64,000 nt of DNA from Sesamum alatum. Its lineage: Eukaryota; Streptophyta; Magnoliopsida; Lamiales; Pedaliaceae. Positions 34,100-46,049 of the stretch are shown piece after piece. The DNA lies in assembly GCA_034509735.1 (NCBI GenBank), contig JACGWO010000005.1:18279264-18343263 (forward strand). Direction: 5' to 3'. Below the pieces are notes generated by a model, which did not search any database, was not told the origin of the DNA, and saw nothing but the letters and a program-made list of their open reading frames with translations. The number at the start of each line of letters is the position of its first letter. Position 1 is the first letter of the stretch. A program made the translations under genes and the position numbers.

Positions 34100-34765
34100 G
34101 TTACCTATGACACTTTGGTCCAAAGAAATGATGCAGCAAATCCATCATCTCCACATAATTTTGATCCTCCAACATGGCTTGAAGCTTCTGGTGGTTTGTC
34201 TAAAGGCCGGGTATATGGATTTGGTAGTCAACCATTTCATCATAGTTTTGGCGATATTGCTTATTGTGGATCAGGCTTCAAAGTGAAACACAAGGAGGCC
34301 GCAAAAAATGCACAAAAAGAGTCAAATGAACGATTTGACCTTTTACAGAAGGAGATGGAGAAGTTGAAGCAGACAAACATGCAATTACAAGGGCAACAAC
34401 GTGTCATTCTGAAAGCTATGGAAAAATGTCTTCCGGACACAATACCTCAAATGCTACAAGATATCCAGTGGACAAACCATAGCCACGCTGGAGGATATGG
34501 GAATCAAGAACAACAATATGTTGATAGCATTAATAGAGATGAGGGACATTGTAGGAGTCGTGCTGATAATAATAGGCATAATAATAAAAATATTATGAGT
34601 AACATTGGTATTAATGATATGCAAATGAGGGTGAAGAGGGTGACATGGAGGATAAAATTTGTCGTACTTTTGATACTCAAATACTGTGTTTTGATTTTAT
34701 ATATGGGCTTATTAACTTTTATGTTGATATATATTATTATTATTATTATTATTTCTCCTATTTGA
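34100..34765 (+). pseudogene. CACTA Transposase_24-like gene, last exon with coiled coil
   Basis: Starts after an acceptor (TTTTTTAG, ending 34099) and reads VTYDTLVQRN, then GGLSKGRVYGFGSQ, a strong Transposase_24 signature (GRVYGFG). A predicted coiled coil follows (KESNERFDLLQKEMEKLKQ, then NMQLQGQQ). The final hydrophobic, isoleucine-rich residues arise from an AT-rich microsatellite and may not be coding. This protein class corresponds to the TNPA-like regulatory or DNA-binding protein of CACTA elements. Confidence 0.75.
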
Positions 34766-34819
34766 CATTACTTTTTGGTAATTTTATTTATTATTTGTAA
34801 TTTATTTTGAATAGGTTGA

Positions 34820-35640
34820 AATGTATATTTGAGGCGATAGCTACAAAACTCTTCATTGAAAGTATAATTGATATTTCGTAGCAGATAATACCACTATTAA
34901 GAATGTAGCTACAGAAAACCATTGTTGCATTTTTAAAATTCGCTACAAAATTCTTTGTGGTTATTGATGAGTTAACTACGAAACTATTGTAGTTCTGGAA
35001 TTGAAAATTGTTACGCTGTCTCATTTGCAATGGAAACAAAGATAGTTACAAAATTTCCATCGCTGTGGTAATAAAAAAAAAAATCGCTACAAACTATTTT
35101 GTAGTTTCTAATGAGTTAACTACGGAATTATCGTAGTTCTGGAATTGGAAATTGCTACAAAGTCTCGCTTGCAATGAAAACAAAAAAGGCTACGAAATTT
35201 CCATCGCTATGGTAATGAAAATAACTACAAATTTTCTGTTTCTATAGTGACGAAAATGCTACCGAGTTTTGGTAGAAAAATTGCTACATAATTTTCGTAG
35301 CCATGGCGTTGGAAATTACTACAAAATTTCCACTTCCATTGCGACGACGGTGGCTACTGATTTTCTGTTACTATGTATATAGTAATAGAAATTGCGTAGT
35401 TAAGATTATAAAAATTATTAAATATTCGCAACGGATATTTCGTCTTTACTGCAACAAAATTGGCTACGAAATCCACATATATCATATACCTACAGAAAGG
35501 GCTAAAGGAATCCATAGCCATGAAATAGCTACAGAAATTAGGAGAACTGTAGCCAAAATTAGCTACAGAGGTATAGGTTTCGGAAATAGCTACAACCAGT
35601 TTTGTAGCTATAGATACTGATATATGAGCATCTGCTACGG
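34820..35640. repeat. Right subterminal repeats of the CACTA element
   Basis: Dense array of degenerate inverted units such as GCTACAAAATTYTTTGTGG, AACTACGRAAYTATYGTAGTT and GAAATTGCTACAAA, many in two or three near copies (for example 34960-35060 and 35110-35210). They mirror the left end. The 105-codon ORF over 35303-35620 is an artefact of these repeats. Confidence 0.75.
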
Positions 35641-35675
35641 CTAGGCTGAAGCGGATGCCCTGTTTTTATGTAGTA

Positions 35676-36295
35676 CTGATTTGATAAGCTGTACACGGCT
35701 AATAAAAGATAGCAACCTAGAACCCATAGAGTTGATCCTTTCATCCACCTTCTGAAGGAGCATTCTCCAGTCATTTTTGTAAATTTACCCGTAATTAGTA
35801 GAGTCTCAAGTGAAAATGCAGTAATGCTTTGCAGCTCCGTTGTCATTCCAGTAGCCTACTTGGAGAGGAATAGTTGGTCTTATCCGCGTTTGCCTCCAGT
35901 CGAGTTAAGTCTGTAAATATATCAAGCCCTCGCTTAAAGCATGCAATTGATGTATAGTCCGCTTGATAGAATAAAAGCAGATCGTTGGCAACGCTTAGTA
36001 TGAATAGTTGCATCTCTTTATATTTTCAATGAAAATTACACACAGATTGTTGGATTTAAGTCTTCAGAATAGCATGTCGGAGCTCCATGACCAAGACAAA
36101 TAGGTAAGGGGACATGAGATCCCCTTGCCGTAATCGGTTTGCCCCCTTAAAGAAGCCCTTTGGCTATTCATTGATGCCAATTGAAAAGGACACCATGGTC
36201 ACACATTCCTCGATCCAACCAATGGACCGTGGATGATAGCCTAATGTTGGCAATGCAGGAATTAGGAAATCCCATCCAACCAAGTTGAAAGGAAC
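35676..36295 (-). pseudogene. LINE ORF2 fragment: reverse transcriptase, middle part
   Basis: Minus-strand continuation of the LINE. Near 36230-36290 it reads WDFLIPALP, then IGWIEECV; near 36110 a degenerate LRQGD motif; then SPYLFVLVMEL. Near 35680-35760 it reads LLQKVDERINSMGSRLLSF and QLIKSV. These are standard plant LINE reverse transcriptase landmarks in the expected order. Frameshifts and stops are frequent. The left edge abuts the CACTA element and the right edge abuts LTR E1. Confidence 0.82.
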
Positions 36296-36610
36296 AGTAC
36301 AACCCCAGAAAAAGTAAAACACAACAGAAGATAAAAATTTAAAATCAAATTAAATCCTATCAAGGGAGTGTACACCTTGATTTTCCCATTGTTCAACACT
36401 TAAAACACAAACTGAAATAATCAATAAATGTTTTCCATGGCTAAAGGTAGAAATCGGAAGGGGCATAAAAATAAATCCGAGATTTACCTTTCTGATTTCG
36501 TTCAGGGATCCACTACACACATTGTCTCCCTTTCAGATCTGGATTCACGAAGAGATCAATATAGATCTTCTTTATGTACGTCCAGACCATATGTCGGCAG
36601 CAATATTCTC

Positions 36611-37043
36611 AATACCACTGCTAGGTGAATTGAGATCTCACAACAGAAGTATAATAAGTATCGATCCCATGAGGATTTAACAAAATAATTACCAAAACTA
36701 TAACTAATCCCTAATTATCTGGATGACTGAAAATCGTGTGACAAACTACTACTAAAGAATTACTAAAAACAATATAGCAAATGCATGAGTTGAAGATAAT
36801 TCAGGGATGGATAAGATGCTAAGACTGTCAGTCCACCTAATTGATCCAATGAGTGTAACATTAACGAACTAATCTCACAAGCAAATATTTTCATACGGTA
36901 ATATTTTTCTCAAGTTAATCTGATATACTCTTCCAAGTTATACAAAACCTGTTATTACTAAGGAAATAGTGGACTCCTCCTGTCTATGACTCGTGATTTA
37001 ATGCATTAAGATCTATGAATGACCTATGTAACCAAATAAATCA
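36611..37043. other. Unclassified insertion F, left part
   Basis: Sequence that does not resemble the LTR families, including CTGCTAGGTGAATTGAGATC and AAGTATCGATCCCATGAGGA. It appears to continue at 39221-40090 beyond LTR E2. No coding region or terminal repeat was identified, and the boundaries are approximate. Confidence 0.4.
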
Positions 37044-39220
37044 TGTTAAAATAGGTGACCAGAAAGCCAATTGGATTGGCGGTTTTGGGTACTATTTACC
37101 AATCTTTATTAAACTAATATTAACTTGATGAATATAATAAGTATTCATCTATTGCACTATGTGTTTGTTGTACTTAGTGATTACGTTAAACGGCGTTTTA
37201 ACGTCATAACAAATGCCCACAGACCAATTAGATAATCTATATAGTTGGGCTGCACATTAGATGACAGATATGAAACCAACTTATGAGGGTTGGTCGAAAA
37301 TGTTCCAAGTTGAGGACCTCGAACATCAAGGGTTCTATAGAGACTTGCACTAAGGATTACATTTATTGGATGAGTGTCGTGTTTCATTGGTGACAGACGT
37401 TGGACGTCAATATTAGTGGGTTAGTTGACAAGGGTGTGTCAGCTGACTGAACTAACTCCCGAAAATCGTCATATGGAAGCCTGGAAGGCTTGGTCGGAAT
37501 TACTAGCATTCCCAGCTCCGATAATACGAGATTAGTCCTCGGACTTGAGGAATCATGGCAGTCACATACATATGATGCTTGTATCTAAGATCTGGCAAAA
37601 GATGTCCGTATCTGGGATATGTTCATTATAAGCCTTATCCAGTGCAGTCGGAATATGTATTGAGGACGCTAGATTCCAAGATAGGATCCGTCACCTGTCA
37701 GTATATGACAGTCAAGTCTCTTATGCACTCTGAGACAGTTTAAGCCTTTTGAATCTGTGGCCACAGCGATTGGTCAAGTAGGGAATGGTTTCCTAGGTTG
37801 ATCAATAGAGCAAACGCGTCTTGAGTTGTTGAGCATAATTCTCTAGTCTAGGATGGGAACTGACGCCCAATTCTATGCCCTAAACTTAGACTAGGATATG
37901 GATGGTGGAAGGACCCTACTGCTATGGTACTTGAGAGCCTAAACATTCATGCCAACATTTACTTAGTCTCTATTGCCATGGACTGTTGCTGGACGGTCAC
38001 CCATAGTGACAGACGTTTTTTCGATTAATAGTTAATTGAAAAATAGTTAATTAAATTAGATTTAATCGAACAATTATGTTGAACACACACCAAAATCTAG
38101 CTGAGGTTGAACCTAATGAGTCACACAGAAATCTCTATAGGGTTGGTAGAATTAATTGAAATTAATTCTAGAATAAGCAAATTAATGTAATTGGATTAAA
38201 TTAATTCAATGAGAAAATAAATGATTGGATCACTTATTGAGAAATCCACTTGATGGATGGTCCAATAACTAATTAATTAGATTAGTTAATTGTTGAATTT
38301 AGAACTTTTAAATTAATTAGATTAATTTATCGATTTTGATTTAATTAATTGATTGGATCAATTAATTAGTGTTTGAGCTTATGTTTATTTGATTGGATTA
38401 AATAAAATTTTGGATTTCAATAAGGTTTAAAATTAATTGGATTATTTTGGACCCTATGGATCTTGGTGGGTCTTGATTTAATTTGACTAAATCAAAATCG
38501 GTTAAAATCGGTCCAAGACTTGAAGTCCAAGCTCAAGAGGTTGGAGAAAGTTGAGTAGGAGTTTCAAATTCACATATGAAGGCCATGATAGTTCACGGAG
38601 AGAGGAATGTGCATGTGTGTGTAGATGTTACCTTGGAGGTAACTTGTGTTTGAATTGTGTATACATGAAAAACATACAACACACAACAATTATCTCATGC
38701 TCTTATACAATACTTGCACGAAATTTCTATCCAAAAAAACTCTAAAATCTCTTCAAATTTTCTGCCTTTTGTGTTCATACATTTTGGGAAGGATTGAACT
38801 AAAAACATTTTAAAAGGCACTAAACAATAGTGTTGTTTTGGAAGTGTTTCTTCTTCATTTCTCTATTTTTATCTACCAGTAGATTAAAGTATTTCTCCAT
38901 AATGTGGTGTGGACAATACTTAGATGAGTTTTACGTTGAATTCTCAAGTGAACGAAAGGAGAAACGGAAAGGGAACAACGCACGTACCGGTCCTACGTTT
39001 GTTGAAACAAAAGGTAGAGTTTCCATTTACATTTGATGTAACCTTTTTGTTTTTATCGATAGCCACATGTCCAGCATGTTATCTTCTTCTTTAAATGCTC
39101 TTGACATACACCGAACGCCCAGGCTCCGAAGGGAACAACCCTTTGAACTCGTTTAAAATTATGCCTTAAATTTGCATTTTACACTTCTGTTGCATTCCTG
39201 GGTTGTACCCGATTATTTCA
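37044..39220 (+). repeat. Solo LTR E2 (plus strand)
   Basis: A 2177-bp LTR from TGTTAAAATAGG to CCGATTATTTCA with flanking 5-mers AATCA (37039-37043) and AATTA (39221-39225), a 4-of-5 target duplication. It has the shared LTR block near 37940-38010 (CCATGGACTGTTGCTGGACG) and the ACACCGAACGCCCAGG motif near 39108. No primer site follows and no polypurine tract precedes it, so it is solo. ORFs inside are not genes. Confidence 0.8.
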
Positions 39221-40090
39221 AATTATGCCTTTGTACGACTGCGTACCATGCGATGCACACCATGAATTACCTTGTCTACTACGCAGAATCCCCTTCAAGT
39301 TTATCAACACAATTAATTTAATCTAAAAGGTGATCAGACTCTCAAATTATAATAACAAGCACAAGAATTCATGAACATATGAAAATAAAGTTGTAGACTA
39401 GTGCGGAAAAATATTCAAAACATCGTCTTAATTAGGCTTCCCAAAAGCCTTAACAAAAAGCCAATTAGTACATACTAACTAAATTTAAAACAAAGAAAAT
39501 CCAGAAAACTCATGGAGTAGATAATCGGGAAGAATGGTTGTCACTCCAATGCCGGATCGACTTCTCCACGTGTCTCTCCGTCCTTCTCTCCCTCGCTTGA
39601 ACGTGTAATCAACGGATTTCTCCAAAAAATTTGCACACCCTTATGTTTCCTTTGACTTCCCCTTTTATACTAGTTCCTAATTATGGTAAGAGAGGAAAAG
39701 AATCCAGATACAATCATACTTTCTTTTTTCTTTCCTAGTCCTTCTTGTGCCACCATTCTAAAATTAATTACAAGGAAATATTTAAAATTTAACATCAGCA
39801 AATAATTTGGAGAATCCTTAATTTTCGCCAGACCGCATATCTGATAAACCGTTGGCACGAGTTAAACTTATTGTGCTTCTATCAATCGAATTTCTAATAA
39901 CTCGTTGGTACAAGTTATCCTTAATGCGGTCTACTAAATTTTCTTCCCTTTTTTCTCATTTGAGCTCTTTTCTTGCAAAAATTTCTTCCTTCAAGTAATC
40001 ACCTAAAATGCCACAAATATTACCCAGAACAGGCATCATATCCATGAAAATACGAAAAAATCAATAGAAAATAGGCCATATAATTTCTCC
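39221..40090. other. Unclassified insertion F, right part
   Basis: Continues the sequence interrupted by LTR E2. On the minus strand a TATAAAAGG box near 39665 is followed by AG-rich sequence, so part of this could be LTR promoter sequence. No protein is recognised. Confidence 0.35.
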
Positions 40091-41302
40091 TAATCACCAT
40101 CCATCAAATGGACTTTGTCATTAAATGATCCAATCATTTACTCTCTAGAATTAATTTAAACCATTTAAATTAATTTGTTTCTTCTAGAATTAATTCTACT
40201 ACTTCCGCAGTGATTTGTGTGTGACTCTTTACGTTCACTCTCAACTAGACTTGTGCTTGAGTTCCTCACATTTAATTAATTACATCTAATTTAATTAATT
40301 GCCTCTGATTAACCATTAATGTAGAAGCCCTGTCACCATGGGTAGCGTCCAGCAATGGTACGTAGCACTAGAAACTAGGTGAATAAGGTGTGAACATTTA
40401 GGCTCGCGAGTACCAAATAAGTATGGTCCTTCCATTAGGTGTCTCTCAGCCTAAGCCTAAGGCATGGAATTGGGCGTCTTGTCTCATCCTGGCCTAGACG
40501 ACTATACTTATTACTCTAAATGTGTTTACCCCATGGATCGACATAGGAAACCTTTCCCTATTCAGTCAATCATTGTGGCACCAAACCCAAAGAGCATAAA
40601 CGCATCTTAGAGCACATAGGAGATCTCAGTGTTATTTAATGACAGACAACGGATTCTATTTTGAAACTCACCGTCCTCACTATATGTTCTTACTGCACTA
40701 GATAATACTTATAATGACCACGTCTAAGACACATTCATCTATTACAAGGCCCAAGGTACAACCATGTATGTGATTGTCGTAGATCGTCAAATCTATGGAC
40801 TAAATGTCGTACTATCGGAGACAAGAAGTACCAGTCATACTGACCAAGCCTCATAGGCTTCCATATGGTGACTCCTCATAAGCCAGTCCAGTCAGCTTAA
40901 CAACCTTTGTTAACCACCAAGTAAAGTTCCATAGACATACCACATTTGTTGCCGATGAAACACGTCACTCATCTAATGAATACAACATTTAGCGCAAGTA
41001 TCGATAGAACTCTTGGTTCCCAATCTCGAGATTCTCGACTTGGAACATTTCAAACCCAACCCTCAGAAGTTGATTTCATAGTTTTCATCCAATGTGCAAC
41101 TCTACTACATTGGTTGTTTGATTGGTTTGTAGGCTTTATTATGATATTAAAGTAATATAAGCATAACTAAAAGTAAGCACAACAAAACATTGTCAATGAA
41201 TTCTTATTATACTCATTATATTAACACTATTTGGAATAAGATTGTCCTCTAAATTAGATGACAGGAGCCAACTCATTGGTTTGCCGATCACGTATTCCAA
41301 CA

Positions 41303-41938
41303 TGAGTCGTGTGCCTTCTTTGAGTCCACCATGACAACACATCTAGGTGTGAGATGAGCTTAGTTAAACCATGTAATAGTTCATGGCCTAGCAAAACATT
41401 GTCACTTAATTTGTTGGCCTGGTATAAAGGCGTTCTGAATATAATCAACCAGCTTGGCTAATGAATCCTTCATCTAGCACAATAATTTTCAATATAACCT
41501 AAATCACATTACAACAAACTATGGGCCTATACTGTGTGACCTGTGTTGGGGATTGCACTTTAGGGATCAAGGTGATAAGTGTTGCATTAGCTTGTGTTAA
41601 CAACTTGCCATTATGGAGAAATTGAGTCACCACAACAATGACTTCAGATGCAATGACTTGCCATGTTGCTTTGAGGAAACCTGACGAACAACCATCTAGC
41701 CCAGGCCCATTTAGCTCTTGAATTGAGAAAAAAGTTGTTTTGATTCCAACCTCTGTGATAGGTTTGATCATGTGTGAAGCTTCCTCCTCACTAAGCATGC
41801 CCGTGCTGAACTATTGAAACTGCATAAGGCTTACATTCCATGTTCTCTTGATTCTGCCTAACAAATTCTCATAGAATCCAAGAACCTCATTTTCATTTGC
41901 TTGTTGACTATGTAGCATTGTGCCACCACTTCTTTGGA
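41303..41938 (-). pseudogene. LINE ORF2 fragment: start of reverse transcriptase
   Basis: The minus strand reads LSEEEASHMIKPITEVGIK, then SIQELNGPGLDGCSSGF, then ATLITLIPKVQSPTQVTQYR, PIVCCNVI, and further left SDNVLLGHELLHG and VDSKKAHDS: the ordered motifs of a plant LINE reverse transcriptase. The upstream part near 41820-41900 reads FYENLLGRIKRTWNV. The fragment is cut by LTR E1 on the left and by the Mutator-type element on the right. Frameshifts are present near 41480. Confidence 0.88.
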
Positions 41939-43173
41939 GAGAAAAATGCAAGCTACCTCCATGTGATATGGGTAATGTGAAAAATATCCCCTATGAAAAA
42001 AAAAATATCAAATTACCTCTCTATGTTTTTAAAAATAAAGCAATTTTACCCCTTAGAGGGAGATGTGTAGTGCACTCGCCCCTCTTGCAACTATGTATGA
42101 TTTTTGTAAGAATAAATATTACTTTTTATATAATATATTATATACAATTTATTAATAACTATAATATTATAACAATATTTATTAAAAATTAAAATACTAT
42201 TTTATATAATATATAATATTTTTAATAATATACACTTTGTTATTTAAAAATAAAAATAAAAAACAAACTCCCACCCTCCGCCCAACCGGCCACGGCCGCC
42301 CCATCCCCAGACCCCATCGCAACTCCCGCCTTGGCGCCACCCCTTCAAAGCTAGCGCCCCCCCCCCCCCCCCAAACCAGTCGACGCTCCTCCCTTTACCC
42401 GCACCTTTCTAATGTCACCGCAGTTAAACCATGAACACCAACTCTTAACCCATAAATCAAAACAAGAAAATAAGGAATTGATCAACCAACATTATTCCTA
42501 AACCCCATACGTAACCCAAAGTACATACATAACCGAATAAAAAAAAAAAGAAAAAAACTCCATTAAGAACAAAAACCTTGTTGAGGAGAAAATTAAGGAA
42601 GAGTTGAGAAGGGGTGAGGAATTCAGCAATTTTGGCAAAGCGTCCTTTATAATCTGCCTACATATTGGGCAAAAAAATTCCTTCTCTACCATCGCCAACG
42701 CCAAAGCATCATCTCCTTTAACTCTGCCGCCGGCACCACAGCTCCTGTTGAGCCTTTACCCACACTCATGGTTGCCTCCCCTTTGCCTTCAGTCCCATCC
42801 TTCTCTCTCTCTCTCTCTCTCTGTTTGTATATATATAACTGTAATATATATATATATATATTTATATACAAAAAATTTCATATAATATATTTTAAATCAA
42901 TATTTGCATAAATATATATTAGGTCAAATTTATTTATATCTAGACCGTTGAGTTCAATTAAATAAGATCTAAGCAATTAATCTACTAGTTAAATTCAGAA
43001 CTTCGATTCAAATAATATCAAACGATTTTTAAATAAGAAAAATTTAAATAAAAAATAAAGAAAAATCACTTGCACTACACAAAATAGCGTGAGGGAGTAA
43101 ATTGCTCTATTTTCACAAACACAGGGAGGTAATTTCATATTCTTTTTACAGGGAGATAATTTGCATTAAACCC
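41939..43173. mobile_element. Mutator-type element (1235 bp) inside the LINE
   Basis: Long degenerate terminal inverted repeats of about 140-150 bp: the left end (GAGAAAAATGCAAGCTACCT...) pairs with the complement of the right end (GGGTTTAATGCAAATTATCT...). It is flanked by 9-mers TTCTTTGGA (41930-41938) and TTCTTTGAA (43174-43182), an 8-of-9 target duplication. The LINE reading resumes on the far side. The interior is noncoding, with a C run (about 42357-42373), a CT repeat (about 42798-42824) and an AT repeat. Confidence 0.85.
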
Positions 43174-43182
43174 TTCTTTGAA

Positions 43183-43305
43183 TCATATACTTTTTCTGTT
43201 TTGTTCACCGTGTGGCACCTTTTGGAAGAAAACTTTGGTCCTTGGTCGTAGTCCGATAGGCACAAATATTTTTGCTCTTTGCCGCAAATCAATTTGGAGG
43301 AACAA
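43183..43305 (-). pseudogene. LINE ORF2 fragment upstream of reverse transcriptase
   Basis: Minus-strand reading with the motif QRAKIFVPIGLRPRTKVFF and the Arg/Lys-rich HGEQNRKSI, matching the segment just before the reverse transcriptase of plant LINEs (there QRAKxxWLxxGDxNTKFFH). The endonuclease domain that should lie further right is absent, replaced by LTR G. Confidence 0.6.
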
Positions 43306-45190
43306 GAAACATAAAGAGGAAACGTTCCCTTGTAGTCTTCTTCGTTCGGCTACACCCATTGTTCCCCATTTTGCCACCAAGATCTCAATGTAGAGACTCT
43401 CTAAAAACGTCCACACGCTTCACTAGATACCAAGTAACTCTCGTGCTAGCAGGAAGTCGTTTAGGGGAGAAGAGAAATCGATACAACGCTATTGATTAAC
43501 ACTACCGACGTTTCTAATGTTCTACCTTGAATGAATCAAGAAGAACAAAGGAAAAACTTGGAGAACTGAGGAAGGTGGACGAGACAGAGAGAGAGGAGAT
43601 GGCATAATTGTGTGTAGAGGTTAGTGTGTGATGTGTGTGTGTGTGTGTGTGTGTGTGTTTGAGTATTTATAAGGAACTAGTATTCCTAATCCTACTCAAT
43701 CTCTTCCAAAGTGACACATCCTAATCATCTAGAGATTTGACCCAGTCAAATCCTAGTTGACTTAGGATTTGACCTAGTCAAACCTCATCCTAGGATGAAT
43801 CCTAGCCCTCCATCTAAAAACCTCTAGATCAAACATCGCCCATCCATTTCTAATGGGCTTTATGGATTGGGCCTATTTAAATCTAATTTAAATAGTCCAA
43901 AGATCCAATGGGCTCTATATTAAATCCTATTTAATATTCCAAGTCCACTAATTAATTCATCCTTTTAATCTAATTAAAAGGGAAGCCCATGCTCATTAAA
44001 TCCACAAATCCAATTTATAAACTCAAGCCTGATTAATTCAATTAATCCATAAAGGCTTATATCTCCAAGAAGTTTATTTTAATCTATTAAATTAATCCTC
44101 CTCCCGAAATTAATTTTAAATTAATTCCTTTCACATCCGGCAAATTGTGTGTGACTCTTTAGGATCACCATCAGCTAGACTTGGACCTACTTCTTGTTAT
44201 CTCATAACCAAAGTAGTTCGTCACCATTGGTGGCCGTCTAGCAACGGTCCATGGTACTAGAGACTAGGTGAATATGTGGCATGAACATTTAGGCTCCGAG
44301 TTACATACAGGTATGGTCCTACTGTCGCTTGTCTTCCGACTTTAGTCTAGGTAATGGAATAGGATGTCGGTTCCCATCCTTGACTAGGCATCTATGCTTC
44401 GAACTTGAAATAGGTTTAACACTATCATTGACGTACGAAATCCTTTCCCACTCAATCAAATGCCATGGCAATAGACTTTGAGAGTCTAAATCATCTCAGA
44501 GCGCATAGGAGATCTTGTTGTCATAATCTTTGACAGGGGACACATCCTATCTTGGAATCCACCATCCTCTCTACGTACTCCAACTGCACTGAACAAGGTT
44601 TATGATGACAATATCTTAGGACACAATTACCGCTCACTAGATCCAAGATACAACCTTCATATGTAAGCGATTGGCGTGATTCCTCAAGTCCGAGGACTAA
44701 TCTCATACTATCAGAATCGGAAATACCAGTCATACTGATCATTCTCGTGTGGCTTCCATCTGACGATTCCCGCGAGTCACCTCAGTTAGCCAACACCCTT
44801 GTCAACTAACCCACTAATATTGCATAGACGTCTAACGTCCGTCACCGATGAAATACGATACTCATCTAATGAATGCAATCATTAGTTCAAGTCTCTTCAG
44901 GACCCTCGTTACCCAATCTCGAGGTCCTCGACTTGGAGTGTTTCAGACCGATCCACAGAAGTTGGTTCGATGACCTTCAACCTATTCGCAGTCCAACTTT
45001 TTGGATTTATATATCCGGTCTGTGGGCATTTGCCATGATATTGAAACCACGTTCAATGCTAGAAACAAACTTATCGTTGCTAATGATGAATCCTTACTAT
45101 ACATCAACATAATATTACTTTTGTTCAAAGATTGGTGAAAAGTTCTTAGAATAACCAACCACATTGACTTTCTGGTCACCTATTCCAACA
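43306..45190 (-). repeat. LTR G, truncated at its 3' end
   Basis: On the minus strand it starts TGTTGGAATAGGTGACC at 45190 and follows the same plan as the LTRs of A and C: conserved block near 44230-44290 (ACCATTGGTGGCCGTCTAGC), W-box cluster (43736-43792), a possible TATA region (TATAAATAC near 43665), then sequence homologous to ATGGGGAACAA and GTAGCC near 43365. The last ~170 bp of a normal LTR are missing on the left, where the LINE begins, so no target duplication is available. A GT microsatellite (43632-43658) lies in the transcript-start region. Confidence 0.75.
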
Positions 45191-46048
45191 ATATGCACCA
45201 CAAGAACTCTGTTGGCTAGAGCACAGATGAGTCGTCTGAGGTCGGGGGCAGTTTGATCCAGTAGTGCAGCGTGCTAAACTCGCATGGTAACAAAGAGAAT
45301 GGAAGTACTAGTGGAACCGAGGAGAATAATTTTCTCTATTGTTGATTGTAGGCTGAAATTTGATACCCATTTGTGTTGTGGGATTCTCAGTTGAAATGGG
45401 TATTGCAACATCCGCTAGACATGGGGCGGCGTCGGCCTGATAGCCCTAAAAAAGCAGAGGTTGTCAGCCAAATAAGGCCCAAATATTCCTGAAAACATGC
45501 TTTGTATTGAGGACAGAGGACAAGGGGGCAATGCCAAAAGGAAAGCTTGCGATGGTGGCGTTCCCAATGGAAAACAAGCCAATCCGTATTGAGGTTGAAG
45601 AAAGAAATTAGTGGCCCATACATTTTTGGTTTGGTGATAGGTTCAACCATTAGAAGAGGAGGATCCAGCGAGGGTGCGGTAGGAAGTGAATAAGAGGACA
45701 TGGTGTGAAACAAAAGTGAGGGGATTGAGAGCTGTTGTTGTGGTAGATGTTGCTGTATTTTCTGGGCTTTGGGGAGGGACTCTACCAACGGTTGAGGAGC
45801 CGGTAGTGGTGGAGGGGTGAAGGAAGAAAAGGACGGGTTGTGCGTCGATGAAAAAGTGATGGAGAGTTGGTGACGTAGGTTGGCAATTGCAACCATTGTT
45901 GAGGCAAAGCAAGTATCCATAGTCGAACCTGAGTCTTGCACAGCCGCTGTGAGGCACTCAATGGAAGCTTGGAGGGAATGAAAATAAGAATGGGAGTAAT
46001 GAGCACGAGGTTGCATGGAGGAGGAAGAGATCGAGATGAAAACACCAA
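45191..46048 (-). pseudogene. Start of a Ty3/gypsy internal region (gag-like ORF, degenerate)
   Basis: Minus-strand open frame from ATG at 46016 to 45387 (209 codons). It lies just inside a primer site and short LTR, where gag of a Ty3/gypsy element belongs. The N-terminal half is Ser/Pro/Gln-rich (APQPLVESLPKAQKIQQHLP) as in the spacer of such gag proteins; the C-terminal half is not recognisable and may be frameshifted. LTR G cuts it off at 45190. The assignment rests on context more than on sequence motifs. Confidence 0.5.
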
Positions 46049-46049
46049 A
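46035..46049 (-). other. Primer-binding site of the short-LTR gypsy element
   Basis: Directly after the LTR end, the minus strand reads TTTGGTGTTTTCATC, close to the TTTGGTGCTTTCATTG primer site common in plant gypsy chromoviruses. Confidence 0.6.

Larger units (their letters stand above)
28542..35675 (+). mobile_element. CACTA (En/Spm-type) transposon, internally deleted
   Basis: The left end AACTACAAGAAAACAAGGCA and the inverted right end (35656-35675) match at 16 of 20 positions and are one base off the canonical CACTACAAGAAAA. About 600-800 bp at each end are full of short inverted GCTACAAA / TTTCGTAGC words, the subterminal repeats of this superfamily. Inside are a transposase-associated domain and a Transposase_24-like C-terminus but no tnp2 catalytic domain, so it is nonautonomous. 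It splits a LINE. A clear 3-bp target duplication could not be identified. Confidence 0.85.
36296..41302 (-). repeat. LTR E1 (solo, minus strand) interrupted by later insertions
   Basis: The right end reads, on the minus strand, TGTTGGAATACGTGATC from 41302. The left end reads ...GTTCCTTTCA, ending at 36296. LTR sequence is recognisable at 36296 to about 36610 and from about 40090 to 41302, including the conserved block near 40340-40400 (CACCATGGGTAGCGTCCAGC). It interrupts the LINE between the motifs VDSKKAHDS and NLVGWDFL. The presumed target duplication is decayed (minus strand ACTCA versus ACTTG, 3 of 5). Unclassified sequence and LTR E2 lie inside it. No internal coding region is seen, so it is probably a solo LTR. 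Confidence 0.65.

Noticed and set aside
35303..35620. 105-codon ORF near the right end of the CACTA element
   Set aside because: Built from subterminal repeats; low complexity and no domain.
28930..35640. Repeated short units resembling a CRISPR-like array
   Set aside because: The GCTACAAA/TTTCGTAGC units are degenerate, irregularly spaced and in both orientations: CACTA subterminal repeats in plant DNA.
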